IMG/VR virus record: IMGVR_UViG_3300032240_001952
Location: 1-41,728 of that record
Length of the DNA stretch: 41,728 bases
DNA from: a virus
Strand: one strand, 5' to 3'
The notes beneath the pieces were generated by a model. It did no database searches. It had not been told where the DNA came from and was given only the letters and a program-made list of their open reading frames with translations. Within the stretch, counting starts at the first letter, position 1, and every line of letters begins with the position of its first letter. Position numbers and translations under genes: made by a program. Of the stretch, positions 28,162 to 36,286 are shown piece after piece.

Positions 28162-28709
28162 TATATTTTTTGCATGATGTTGACGATAAACGTCCATACA
28201 TTAATGAAGTAGGAGACTGGAATGGAATTCTGGTTGGATCAATAGATGAGTCTTTAATGCTATACATAAAGCTTCCAGAATGCTTAATCATTCCTAAAGA
28301 AGTTGGTATGGCATATAAATTTGCAAATAAATATAAAGGAACAATTAATGTAAGAGAAGGACTGCCTCAATACGAGCAATTAGATAATTCACTACTTGTC
28401 CCATACAAAGACAAGTTTAAATACACCTTAACTGATGAAGATAAAGTAAACGCCTGCCTATTTCATAAAGCTGCAATGCATTTTCTTTTAAATAAACATT
28501 ATTATAATAAAATATCTATATCTTTATCTACTCCAAAAATTTTTAGAAATGAATTATGGCAATCAGAACATGTTCTTATTGAAAAGAAAAAAATGATTAT
28601 GAGCGAGATAGATGCTTGCCAAGATTGGCATGAAACTGGTATACTTTTACATAAACGTTTTGGAGTTTATTATTCTCCAGATATGGAAACACAACCAGTA
28701 GATTTGTAG
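28158..28709 (+). CDS. Hypothetical protein (183 aa)
   Basis: The start is placed at GTG 28158, which overlaps the previous stop (GTGA). An upstream TTG at 28143 would lie within the previous gene. The 183-aa product (MIYFLHDVDDKRPYINEV onward) is acidic N-terminally, has a possible beta region (LMLYIKLPECLIIPKEVG) and a helical, His/Lys-rich middle (KAAMHFLLNKHYYNKISISL), ending DMETQPVDL. No family is recognised. It sits 5 nt before the Cys-cluster/methyltransferase fusion, so it probably works with it. Confidence 0.75.
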   Translation: MIYFLHDVDDKRPYINEVGDWNGILVGSIDESLMLYIKLPECLIIPKEVGMAYKFANKYKGTINVREGLPQYEQLDNSLLVPYKDKFKYTLTDEDKVNACLFHKAAMHFLLNKHYYNKISISLSTPKIFRNELWQSEHVLIEKKKMIMSEIDACQDWHETGILLHKRFGVYYSPDMETQPVDL

Positions 28710-28714
28710 GAAAA

Positions 28715-30358
28715 ATGTTTAGCGTACCGTTAAATCCAAAGCTCAATGAAAATCAATTAAATGAGTTTATTTCTTTTTTAAAAGAATATAAACCTTTTAT
28801 ATATGATTTTTACTTTACATGCAGAGTTTCCCCTTTTGATCAAGATGCTATGGGCGATGTTTTTATTGGTGGGCAAGAAGATTATGATTATTTAATATCA
28901 CTTGCTTTATTTATTCAAAATGAAACTGGAATAACAGCTTCAGCTGTATTTAACAATATTGAAGTTAGACCAGATCAACAAAATTTAGATTTATTTATTA
29001 AAAACTTTAAAAAAATATATGATGCTGGAATTAGGTCAGCTACAATTCCCCATACTCATTGGATGGCTACTGGACAAATTAAAAAGGCTTTCCCAGAGTT
29101 GTTTGTAAAAAATACTATTCTTCGAAATGTGTCAGAACCAAGAGATATAGAAAAACTGGCACAGGCTGGTTTTGATTACATTAATCTGGATAGAGATCTT
29201 ATGAGAGATCATGACAAGCTTAAAAGGTTTAAAAAAGCTAAGACTCAATTTGGAGTTAAGTTATCGCTTTTGGCAAATGAATCATGTGCAGGCGGGTGCA
29301 TTATGATGGATGAACATTATCAATTTAATAATACCCGCACAGATGGGCCTCAATATTTTAATGACCCAATAAGCAGAGTTTCTTGCCCTAAATGGAACCA
29401 TGAAGATTTTTCAATTGCTTTAAAGACTGCTAATTTTCCACCGTGGCGTGAAGATTGGCAAGAATTTTTAGATGACCTAGGTATTGATGTAATTAAAATG
29501 CATGGGCGAGAATCTCATATTAGACTTAAAGAAACTATGGATATTATTAAAAGATATGCTAATAATGAAGAGATACTTTTCGACAGCTTTAATGATTTTA
29601 TTGAAGAAACTAATATGGTTGATAAGCCAATTACGGTCTGGCGTAATAAAATCAAAAACTGCAAATTTGATTGTTGGGATTGTGGATATTGCGACAAAAT
29701 AATGGCAGTTAAATATGGAGATCATATTCATCCAAAGGTAAAACTTGTTGCAAAAGAACTAGTTGATTCTGTAAATGCTCCAATTAAAATTGATATACCA
29801 GGACTTACATCAACAAGAGTTCAATCTTTAATTAATGGTTTGGCCAAAGGTTCTTCTAAATATTTAGAAATTGGTTCTTATCAGGGTGCTACAGCTGCCA
29901 GTGCATTGATGGGTAACAATCTATCTGCTTATTTTGTTGACATGTGGCAGGAAGCCCCACAAGCCGTTAGAGAGGGGTGGGAGACACCAGTCACCAACAC
30001 ACTTGATGAATTTAAAAATAATATTAAGCCTTACATAGGAAGTAATAAAATATTTATATCTAACTCTGATATGTTTAAGGTTAATGTTTTTAAGATTTCA
30101 GATATTGATCTTTTCTTTTATGATGGACCTCATGATTTTGAGTCCACAAAAAATGCAGTCAAATATTATTCACCTTCATTTGCTAATCAATCTATTTTAA
30201 TATTTGATGATGCAAATTGGACGGAAGTGGTACAGGGTGCTCACAAAGGTATAATTGAATCTGGATTAAAAATATTGTATAGTAAGAAGATATTAAATAG
30301 CTTAGAATCCGACACCGATTGGTGGAATGGACTATATATAGTAGTAACGGAAAAGTAA
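28715..30358 (+). CDS. U32-peptidase-like Cys-cluster domain fused to class I methyltransferase (547 aa)
   Basis: Residues 1-330 look like a TIM barrel of the peptidase U32/UbiV type: beta strands with FYFTCRVSP, YDAGIRSATIPH, YINLDRDLMRD and VKLSLLANESCAGGC. C191, C195, C224 and the cluster C316-x3-C320-x2-C323-x2-C326 could hold an Fe-S cluster or zinc. Residues about 365-547 are a class I SAM methyltransferase of the Methyltransf_24 type: LEIGSYQGATAAS (384-396, SAM loop), FYDGPHDFEST (468-478) and IFDDANW (496-502). U32 relatives act in RNA or ubiquinone hydroxylation. The substrate here is unknown. The fusion and its position in a fibre array are unusual. The translation is coupled by GTAATATG to the permease-like gene. 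Confidence 0.78.
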   Translation: MFSVPLNPKLNENQLNEFISFLKEYKPFIYDFYFTCRVSPFDQDAMGDVFIGGQEDYDYLISLALFIQNETGITASAVFNNIEVRPDQQNLDLFIKNFKKIYDAGIRSATIPHTHWMATGQIKKAFPELFVKNTILRNVSEPRDIEKLAQAGFDYINLDRDLMRDHDKLKRFKKAKTQFGVKLSLLANESCAGGCIMMDEHYQFNNTRTDGPQYFNDPISRVSCPKWNHEDFSIALKTANFPPWREDWQEFLDDLGIDVIKMHGRESHIRLKETMDIIKRYANNEEILFDSFNDFIEETNMVDKPITVWRNKIKNCKFDCWDCGYCDKIMAVKYGDHIHPKVKLVAKELVDSVNAPIKIDIPGLTSTRVQSLINGLAKGSSKYLEIGSYQGATAASALMGNNLSAYFVDMWQEAPQAVREGWETPVTNTLDEFKNNIKPYIGSNKIFISNSDMFKVNVFKISDIDLFFYDGPHDFESTKNAVKYYSPSFANQSILIFDDANWTEVVQGAHKGIIESGLKILYSKKILNSLESDTDWWNGLYIVVTEK

Positions 30359-30359
30359 T

Positions 30360-31274
30360 ATGCCAAGTTTATTTATTTTATTTCAAGAATGGTATTACAT
30401 TCTTATGTTGGGTACCGTTTTAGTTCTTTCTTATAACGCCAAAAAATATGATGTATTTCAGCCGCTTTATTTAACTATATCTAAAATCTTTAAATCTAAA
30501 AGGGCAGTAATTGCAATCACATCAGCTATTTCTGGAGTACTTCCAATTAATGGTCGTGTAGTAATTTCAGCGGGAGTTTTAAATACTGTAGCTCCAGAAG
30601 ATAAAGAAAAACGTAAGAAGTACGCCGTTATTGATTACTTGGCTACACATCATTTTTATTTTTGGTCGCCACTAGAACAAACAGTAATTATTCCAATGGC
30701 TGCCCTACATATTAGCTACTGGACATTCTTAGGACGCACCTGGGCTATTTTGGCTACAGCAATCACATGTGCTCTTTGGTATATTTTTGGTGTTTTAAAA
30801 GAAGAAGATGTTGAAATTAACTTTAGAAAAGAACGTCAGAGACAGGATATGGATCCAGCTAAAGCATTAAAAGAGGGTGTAAAAACAATGCTAGTTGTTA
30901 CTGGATTATTAGTTGCTGGTAATTTTGTTGGATATCATCATGAGGCATTTCAACATATTTTTGACAATGCACAAAAAACAAGTCTTTTGGTAGTAGTGCT
31001 TTTGGCCTCATTTGTAATCAGCTGGCTACTTGGAAGTAGCGAAAAATTTTCAGGCCTTATTGGAATTTCTTCAGCAGCATTTGGACTTCAGTACCTCCCA
31101 CTTCTTTTTGCAGTAAATTGGGCTGGGTACTTTTTGTCCCCAATGCACAAATGCATGCTTTTGGGAAGACAAATTTTTGGGGCTTCATTTAAGGACTACT
31201 ACAAGGTTTTGGTGGGAGTCGTATCAATGGTTATTTTGGTGGGTATAGTTCATACATATACCACAGGGCTTTAG
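30360..31274 (+). CDS. Multi-pass permease-like membrane protein (304 aa)
   Basis: The 304-aa protein has about eight hydrophobic segments: WYYILMLGTVLVLSY, RAVIAITSAISGVLP (then INGRVVISAGVLNT), SPLEQTVIIPMAAL, WAILATAITCALWYIF, MLVVTGLLVAGNFVGY, LLVVVLLASFVISWLL, LIGISSAAFGLQYLPLLFAV and VVSMVILVGIVHTY. Repeated hydrophobic blocks with a Pro-Ile-Asn-Gly-Arg re-entrant-like loop (about 61-66) recall DUF401/CitM-type permeases. I cannot assign a substrate. It begins 1 nt after the methyltransferase fusion stops, so the two are likely made together. A permease-like gene inside a virion gene array suggests an auxiliary metabolic or superinfection role. Confidence 0.75.
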   Translation: MPSLFILFQEWYYILMLGTVLVLSYNAKKYDVFQPLYLTISKIFKSKRAVIAITSAISGVLPINGRVVISAGVLNTVAPEDKEKRKKYAVIDYLATHHFYFWSPLEQTVIIPMAALHISYWTFLGRTWAILATAITCALWYIFGVLKEEDVEINFRKERQRQDMDPAKALKEGVKTMLVVTGLLVAGNFVGYHHEAFQHIFDNAQKTSLLVVVLLASFVISWLLGSSEKFSGLIGISSAAFGLQYLPLLFAVNWAGYFLSPMHKCMLLGRQIFGASFKDYYKVLVGVVSMVILVGIVHTYTTGL

Positions 31275-31298
31275 TAGGCTTCTTAAGACTTACTAAGG

Positions 31299-31358
31299 TA
31301 TAATAAGAAGTATTGTAGGCTGGCGGAAACCTAAACAATAATCGAATTATGCTATAAT
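31299..31358 (+). promoter_or_regulatory. Intergenic promoter region before 31377
   Basis: The 102-bp gap holds an inverted repeat TTAGTA/TACTAA (31271-31296), a first TATAAT (31299-31304), a bulged hairpin ATTGTAGG...CCTAAACAAT and an extended TGC-TATAAT (31353-31358). The second gives a start near 31365, 12 nt before ATG 31377 with CAGGAG between. It is the largest gap in the array, and a fresh transcription unit probably starts here. Confidence 0.55.
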
Positions 31359-31376
31359 TTAGTACAGGAGAAATAT

Positions 31377-31709
31377 ATGCCAAGTTATGACAGTTTATCT
31401 AGTCAGATCACTACTTTTAAATCAAAAGTAGATGCTCTAAGCAGCAGTACCCTTACTGCTCAAGACCTTGTGTTTCTTGCAAAAGCAATTGAAGCAATGG
31501 GAAATCTTTTAGGGGTAAATGATATTGTCGCTGCTACTTCATCTAGCATCAATTCAATTCAGTCTTCTGGAACAGGACAAATCACTAGCGTTCAAACAGC
31601 TGGAGCTACACAAATTGCTGCAGTAAATACAGCTGGAACACAAAACATTGCTAACTTAGCAGCACAGATTAGCAACTATACTTTATACACAAATATGGGA
31701 GTAATTTAA
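31377..31709 (+). CDS. Short fibre-base protein, paralogue of the start of 24919-25587 (110 aa)
   Basis: The 110 aa begin MPSYDSLSSQITTFKSKVDA and match the first ~90 residues of 24919-25587 (MPDFSTLSSQVTTFKTKVDA). LLGVNDIVAAT is also shared. A Thr/Ala-rich repetitive tail (SVQTAGATQIAAVNTAGTQN) follows, but the beta tip is missing. The two copies bracket the accessory block 27430-31274 and fibre genes. This suggests a duplication, or a pair of exchangeable fibre bases, with the new copy linked to genes 31711 onward. Confidence 0.75.
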   Translation: MPSYDSLSSQITTFKSKVDALSSSTLTAQDLVFLAKAIEAMGNLLGVNDIVAATSSSINSIQSSGTGQITSVQTAGATQIAAVNTAGTQNIANLAAQISNYTLYTNMGVI

Positions 31710-31710
31710 T

Positions 31711-32028
31711 ATGGCAACAGTAAGCTTACCAGCACGTTTTGCTGCAGGAACAGCAACAACCTCAGAAACAACAATTTTAACAGTTCCTGGCGGAGAATCA
31801 GATGTAATTACTTCTGTTTGCTTCGATAACATTACAGATGCAGCTAATCAAGTAACACTAAAGATGGCTGGAATCAACTTCGCAAAGAATTTAGATCTTG
31901 CACCAAGATCTTTAACAGTTTTAGACTTTAAGCAAGTACTTAATACAGCAGAGACAATTACAATACAAGCATCAGTTAACTCTGGTGTTACATACTTTAT
32001 CTCTGGCGTAAAGATTACAAATTCATAA
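31711..32028 (+). CDS. Small beta-sandwich virion protein (105 aa)
   Basis: The 105 aa (MATVSLPARFAAGTATTS onward) show beta-strand alternation through TILTVPGGESDVITSVCFDN, NQVTLKMAGINFAKNLDLAP and SVNSGVTYFISGVKITNS. The product of 35913-36272 shares the layout (start with PARF, middle TFSIYLVPSG, end GLNFIISGVEIYN). It is a probable paralogue pair. It starts 1 nt after the previous stop. It is likely a fibre connector or tip protein. Confidence 0.72.
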   Translation: MATVSLPARFAAGTATTSETTILTVPGGESDVITSVCFDNITDAANQVTLKMAGINFAKNLDLAPRSLTVLDFKQVLNTAETITIQASVNSGVTYFISGVKITNS

Positions 32029-32052
32029 TTAGAAATTAGAGGAGTTTAACCA

Positions 32053-33018
32053 ATGGCTGTAGCAAATTCAACTACACAAATCTTAGTACCTGGGCTTGAT
32101 AAAAGCGTACAAGATAACCTTAATACATCTTTAAATACAAACGCTACATTGTTGTCTGTTCTTGCAGCTGCAGGAAACGTTCCGCTTAAAGTTGTAAAGC
32201 CAGTAACAGTCAAGTTAGATTCAACTCAATATTGGACACGTCCATCAAACACAATAGGGTCAGTTGAGGTTATTCTAGTAGGTGGCGGTGGTGGAGGCGG
32301 ACAAAGCCATTCATCACACTATGATTCAGGTGGCGGTGGTGGAGGCCAAGTTGTAAGAAGAAATATTGATATATCTTCAGTTGCACCACTTTCAACAATT
32401 CTTGTAACAATTGGTGCAGGCGGTGCAGCAGTCGGTGGTAATGGATCTTCAAATGGGGGAAATGGTTCAGCTTCAACATTTGGTTCATTTTTAACAGCTG
32501 GTGGCGGTGGCGGAGGTGCTGGTTATGGAAACCATGCACCACAATCAGTTGGTTCTACTGGTGGCGGTGGAGGAAGATCTTCTCATTCAGCTGGCGGTGG
32601 TGGCGGTGGAGCATCAGAAGCAGGATTGCAAGCAGAATGTCAATATCAAAATAGTGGTTGGTATATTAGATCAGGACATTCAACTCACACCCCTACAGGT
32701 GATGAAGGTGCATCATCTGGAGGTCAAGGACAACGTGGCGAAGCATCTTCAAGCCAAACATGTTCTGGTGGAAGAGGTGGTAATGGTCTCTATGGATTTG
32801 GCGGAGGCGGCGGAGGATCAGGACATCACGCTGGTGGTCCTGGATCAAATGGTGGTGGAACTGGCGGATCAGGCAACGGAAATCCTTATGGAGCAAATGG
32901 TGCTCAAGGAGTTGATGGATCAGGTGGCGGTGGCGGAGGCTGCGATAATGGTGCAACATCAGGACGTGGTGGAAATGGCACTTGCGTCATTACATATTGG
33001 TTGAAGGAGAATGCATAA
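32053..33018 (+). CDS. Gly-rich adhesin, copy 1 (321 aa)
   Basis: Residues 1-75 (MAVANSTTQILVPGLDKSVQ onward, then WTRPSNTIGSVEVILVGG) form a conserved N-terminal domain. From about residue 77 the sequence is dominated by runs of Gly (GGGGGGG, GGGGGGGA) separated by short polar segments (QSHSSHYDSGG, RSSHSAGGGGGG), ending in NGTCVITYWLKENA. This is the signature of polyglycine-II sandwich adhesins such as gp38 of T-even phages. Loops between Gly runs would contact the receptor. The paralogue is 33798-34769. It is preceded by an AGGAGTTTAACC ribosome site. Confidence 0.8.
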   Translation: MAVANSTTQILVPGLDKSVQDNLNTSLNTNATLLSVLAAAGNVPLKVVKPVTVKLDSTQYWTRPSNTIGSVEVILVGGGGGGGQSHSSHYDSGGGGGGQVVRRNIDISSVAPLSTILVTIGAGGAAVGGNGSSNGGNGSASTFGSFLTAGGGGGGAGYGNHAPQSVGSTGGGGGRSSHSAGGGGGGASEAGLQAECQYQNSGWYIRSGHSTHTPTGDEGASSGGQGQRGEASSSQTCSGGRGGNGLYGFGGGGGGSGHHAGGPGSNGGGTGGSGNGNPYGANGAQGVDGSGGGGGGCDNGATSGRGGNGTCVITYWLKENA

Positions 33019-33347
33019 TGTCATTTAGCAGAGTAGCAGCAATTAAAAATAAAAAAGTTGAAAATGTAATTATTCTTAGTTTAGAAAATTATGATGAAAC
33101 TTTAGAGATGTTAAAGAAAGATATGCCAGACGTAGAACTTGTCAATGCTGATGATTTTGAACATGAAACATTTAGCAATGTTAGTGCTGGCTGGGATTAT
33201 ATTGATGGCAAGTTTATTGCACCAGTATCAGATATAAAGCCTACAGATGAAGAAATTGCAGCAGCTATTGCAATGCTTCAAAAAGATAAAGAAGAGGGCA
33301 ATTTTGTAGGACAAAACCCTCCAGAAATTCCAGGAGGAACAAACTAA
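33018..33347 (+). CDS. Acidic fibre-assembly-like protein (109 aa)
   Basis: The start is placed at ATG 33018 (TAATG overlap). The frame opening at 32982 lies inside the adhesin gene. The 109 aa (MSFSRVAAIKNKKVENVI onward) carry a beta-rich start, an acidic centre (DMPDVELVNADDFEHETF) and a helical, charged end (DEEIAAAIAMLQKDKEEG). Position and composition match the small proteins following other fibres (25979-26479, 34771-35175). It is probably an assembly chaperone for the Gly-rich adhesin. Confidence 0.68.
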   Translation: MSFSRVAAIKNKKVENVIILSLENYDETLEMLKKDMPDVELVNADDFEHETFSNVSAGWDYIDGKFIAPVSDIKPTDEEIAAAIAMLQKDKEEGNFVGQNPPEIPGGTN

Positions 33348-33784
33348 TGCCAATTACATCTATTCCGCAAACAGTAAGCCCAGCACTTTGGACCTATACT
33401 TATTTGCAAGCACCAATTAACGGTCAAGGATATACATATTTTAATATCCCATCAGCAGTACAAGCACTTGGAAATATTGCAGCAAGCGGTACAGCAACAT
33501 GTGATATTTCTTCATACAATGTGTTTGCTATGACAGTACTTGGAAATGCAACAATCGCATTTTCAAATATTCCTTCAACAGCTAAAGCAGCATTTTGGCA
33601 GGTTGAAATTAAGTCTGGTGGATCATATACAATTACATGGCCATCAGCAGTTAAGTGGGATGGTGGTGGAGCTTCTAACGTAGCACCACTTCTTTCTACA
33701 AATACAACAGTATTAAATTTTTACACCCGTGATGGCGGAACCACTATTTATGGTGCTTACGCTTTCGCAGACTTGAACGTATAA
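33347..33784 (+). CDS. Beta-domain fibre tip protein (145 aa)
   Basis: The 145 aa (MPITSIPQTVSPALWTYT onward) include VFAMTVLGNATIAFSNIPST and FWQVEIKSGGSYTITWPSAV, strongly like the C-terminal beta domain of 25587-25979. The N-terminal half (QGYTYFNIPSAVQALGNIAA) is distinct. It overlaps the previous gene by one base. It may be a detachable fibre tip, alternative to the one at 25587. Confidence 0.75.
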   Translation: MPITSIPQTVSPALWTYTYLQAPINGQGYTYFNIPSAVQALGNIAASGTATCDISSYNVFAMTVLGNATIAFSNIPSTAKAAFWQVEIKSGGSYTITWPSAVKWDGGGASNVAPLLSTNTTVLNFYTRDGGTTIYGAYAFADLNV

Positions 33785-33797
33785 GGAGAAACATTAA

Positions 33798-34769
33798 ATG
33801 GCAGTTAGTACAACAACAACACAATATGTCTTGCCAGGATTCGATACAACTATGCAAAATAATATGCAGGTTGCATTAAACTCAAACTCTACACTAGCAT
33901 CTGTTCTTGCAACAACTGGTGCAATTGCAAGCAAGGTATTGAGACCAGTAACTGTCAAATTTAATGCAACTGGAAACTGGACACGTCCAGCAAATACTAC
34001 TTCTTCTGTTGAAGTTTTAGCAGTTGGCGGAGGCGGCGGAGGCGGAGGTTCTCACAACTCTGGTCACGCTGGAGGCGGTGGAGGCGGTGGACAAGTAGTT
34101 CGTCGTTTTGTTGATATTTCTTCTGTTGCTGTTGGTCAAAACGTTACTGTTACTATTGGAGCAGGTGGAGGTTCAGTTTCAGGAAACACTAATACAAATG
34201 GTGGAAATGGTGGAAATACAACATTTGGATCTTTTGTAACTGCATACGGCGGAGGCGGTGGAGGTTCATATGGACAACACTCACCAGCATCACCAGGTGG
34301 TTCTTGCGGTGGCGGTGGCGGACAGTCAACTCACTCTGGAGGCGGCGGAGGCGGAGGAGCTGGAGGAGCTGGCCAAAATGGTAAATGCTTCTCACAAAAC
34401 AATGGTTGGTATATTTATCCAGGATATTCTTCACATGTTCCTTCACAGTCAGAAGGTGCTTCTGGTGGAGGATATGGAATGTATAAAGGATCTTCTTCAG
34501 ATCAAAACTGCATGGGCGGTAATGGAGGAATGGGATTATATGGATTTGGCGGCGGAGGCGGAGGTGGTGGAGACCATGGTTCTGGTTCTGGATCAGCTGG
34601 AGGAGGACTTGGTGGAAATAGAGTTAGCTATTCTCCATATGGAACTTCTGGATCTCAAGGAGTAGATGGCACTGGCGGAGGCGGCGGTGGAGCACAAGAA
34701 GGTGCAACATCAGGTCGTGGCGGTAATGGTACCTGCTTAATTACATACTATGTAAAAGAGACGGCGTAA
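33798..34769 (+). CDS. Gly-rich adhesin, copy 2 (323 aa)
   Basis: The N-terminus (MAVSTTTTQYVLPGFDTTMQ onward) is homologous to copy 1 (32053-33018), and the Gly-rich body from about residue 77 follows the same order: GGGGGGGGSHNSG, GGGGGQVVRRFVDISSVAVG, GGGGGGSYGQHSPASPG, and a shared NGTCLITYYVKETA end. The loops between Gly runs differ (GYSSHVPSQSEGAS against GHSTHTPTGDEGAS), as expected for receptor-contact variation. At least two adhesin alleles are thus encoded side by side. Ribosome site AAGGAG precedes it. Confidence 0.8.
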   Translation: MAVSTTTTQYVLPGFDTTMQNNMQVALNSNSTLASVLATTGAIASKVLRPVTVKFNATGNWTRPANTTSSVEVLAVGGGGGGGGSHNSGHAGGGGGGGQVVRRFVDISSVAVGQNVTVTIGAGGGSVSGNTNTNGGNGGNTTFGSFVTAYGGGGGGSYGQHSPASPGGSCGGGGGQSTHSGGGGGGGAGGAGQNGKCFSQNNGWYIYPGYSSHVPSQSEGASGGGYGMYKGSSSDQNCMGGNGGMGLYGFGGGGGGGGDHGSGSGSAGGGLGGNRVSYSPYGTSGSQGVDGTGGGGGGAQEGATSGRGGNGTCLITYYVKETA

Positions 34770-34770
34770 C

Positions 34771-35175
34771 ATGTACGCCGTAATCGAAGACAATAGAATT
34801 GTCGCATACGGCACTGTAGAGCAAATATTAAATGTATCTATTGGTGAAAACGGATTAGAAGAAGTAATCAAGCAAAATAACCTTTTAGAAGTTGTTACAA
34901 CTTTAAAGCATGATTCTGATACAGAAAAACTTGTTTTTACAGAACCATACATTAAAGATAAAAAAGTTTATTCAATAAAAAAAGAAAAACTTTCTAAAGA
35001 AGAAATTAAATCAAATATTGAAGCACATGTTGATTTTGAACTTCTATCAATGGAAGGAAGAAAAGACAAGGCTGCAAAAGATTATGTTAAGGCCTTGCAG
35101 ACTATTAAAGCTCAGGCAGAAACTTTCTCAACGATTGAATGGCCAACCAAGCCATTGGAGGATAAAGCAGAATAA
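34771..35175 (+). CDS. Acidic fibre-assembly-like protein (134 aa)
   Basis: The 134 aa begin MYAVIEDNRIVAYGTVEQIL, matching the first strands of 25979-26479 (MYAQVIDEKIIQVV). The C-terminal part (VDFELLSMEGRKDKAAKDYV, then KALQTIKAQAETF and IEWPTKPL) has the helix-plus-WP ending of phage tail assembly chaperones, though shorter. It is placed 1 nt after adhesin copy 2. It is probably its folding helper. Confidence 0.7.
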   Translation: MYAVIEDNRIVAYGTVEQILNVSIGENGLEEVIKQNNLLEVVTTLKHDSDTEKLVFTEPYIKDKKVYSIKKEKLSKEEIKSNIEAHVDFELLSMEGRKDKAAKDYVKALQTIKAQAETFSTIEWPTKPLEDKAE

Positions 35176-35903
35176 TGTTAGGTAATCAACGTTCTATTTT
35201 TAAAAGAAATCGTTTTACTCAAACTGGTTTACAACTTTGGGTTGATGCAGCACTTCCAGGAACTGTTACAAAAGATGGAAGCAATAAAGTTTCTGTGTGG
35301 AAAGACAAAACTATTAATGCTAGAAACTTTACTCAGGTAACAACAGCACAACAACCTACTTATTTGGCAACTGGTATTAATGGTTTAGGTGCAGTTTACT
35401 TTGATGGATCTGCATCAAATATGCCATTCTCAGATGCCACACTTGCATATATTGCAAACAGCTCATTTACAATTGCTTTTGTTGCCACAAAAACAGCAGG
35501 ATCAGCAAATCAGTTTGTTGTTGGCGGACAAGGAACAGGAACAAGAAACAACCTCACACTAGGATATGTTTCTTCAAATACATTTAAGTTTGGTCTAGGA
35601 AATGACGATATGAACTCTATTGTTAACGTAGTTAACGCAGGTGTTCCAGAACTTTATGTTATGACTTTTGATGGATCTACTTATGCTAGAAAGACTCGCA
35701 GAAATGCATCAGATGTTGCAATTGGTGCAGCATCAGGAGCTTTATCTGGAATGTCAGGACAAGCATTAGGAAAGTATCTTTCAGCATTTGGCAGCTTTGC
35801 ACTAGGAGAATTGTTAATCTATAACAGAGTTTTGACTGCATCACAAATCACAGGATTAGAACGTGATATGATGTCTAAATGGTCAATTACATATGGAAGC
35901 TAA
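35175..35903 (+). CDS. Laminin-G/concanavalin-like lectin protein (242 aa)
   Basis: The 242 aa contain the hallmark strands of a LamG_3-type lectin: GLQLWVDAALPGTV (about 18-31), KVSVWKDKTINARNFTQ, AVYFDGSASNMPFSDATLAY, FTIAFVATKTAGS, PELYVMTFDGSTYARKTRR, and AFGSFALGELLIYNRVLTAS followed by QITGLERDMMSKW at the end. Such domains bind glycans. It is probably a receptor-binding fibre component. It overlaps the chaperone-like gene by one base. Confidence 0.85.
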   Translation: MLGNQRSIFKRNRFTQTGLQLWVDAALPGTVTKDGSNKVSVWKDKTINARNFTQVTTAQQPTYLATGINGLGAVYFDGSASNMPFSDATLAYIANSSFTIAFVATKTAGSANQFVVGGQGTGTRNNLTLGYVSSNTFKFGLGNDDMNSIVNVVNAGVPELYVMTFDGSTYARKTRRNASDVAIGAASGALSGMSGQALGKYLSAFGSFALGELLIYNRVLTASQITGLERDMMSKWSITYGS

Positions 35904-35912
35904 GGAAACTAA

Positions 35913-36272
35913 GTGGCAATTACAGCAACAACTTATGTCCCAGCAAGATTTGGTGATCCTACTACATTAACAACAAGCCCTATCAATGTTTATACATTTG
36001 ATCAGGTATCAATTTTAAAACAATTATTAGTTGCTAACGTATTTAACGGATTGCTTACATTTTCAATATATTTGGTTCCATCAGGGATGACGCTTCAAGA
36101 TAAATACAAAATTTTTGGTGACGTACAAGTTGATGGAAATACAGTGCTTACAATTGATTTAAATCAAGTTACATATCCAGGAGAACAATTGTACGCATCT
36201 GCTAACGTGTCAAATGGACTTAACTTTATTATTTCTGGAGTGGAAATATATAACCCACCAGTTGTAGAGTAA
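35913..36272 (+). CDS. Small beta-sandwich virion protein (119 aa)
   Basis: The GTG start at 35913 follows AAGGAAACTAA. The 119 aa (MAITATTYVPARFGDPTT onward) share start, middle and end strands with 31711-32028, although similarity is low. The ending (LYASANVSNGLNFIISGVEI) matches the other copy's SGVTYFISGVKI. It probably connects adjoining fibres. Confidence 0.7.
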   Translation: MAITATTYVPARFGDPTTLTTSPINVYTFDQVSILKQLLVANVFNGLLTFSIYLVPSGMTLQDKYKIFGDVQVDGNTVLTIDLNQVTYPGEQLYASANVSNGLNFIISGVEIYNPPVVE

Positions 36273-36286
36273 GTTAGGAGTGCCAT

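Noticed and set aside
31275-31376. Possible tRNA or small RNA in the gap before 31377
   Set aside because: Hairpins are present, but no cloverleaf with a T-arm or anticodon loop could be drawn. A promoter region explains the gap better.
32270-34446. Leu/His-rich leftward frames and Glu-rich rightward frames in the Gly-rich adhesins
   Set aside because: They are other-frame readings of repeated Gly codons and have no start signals.
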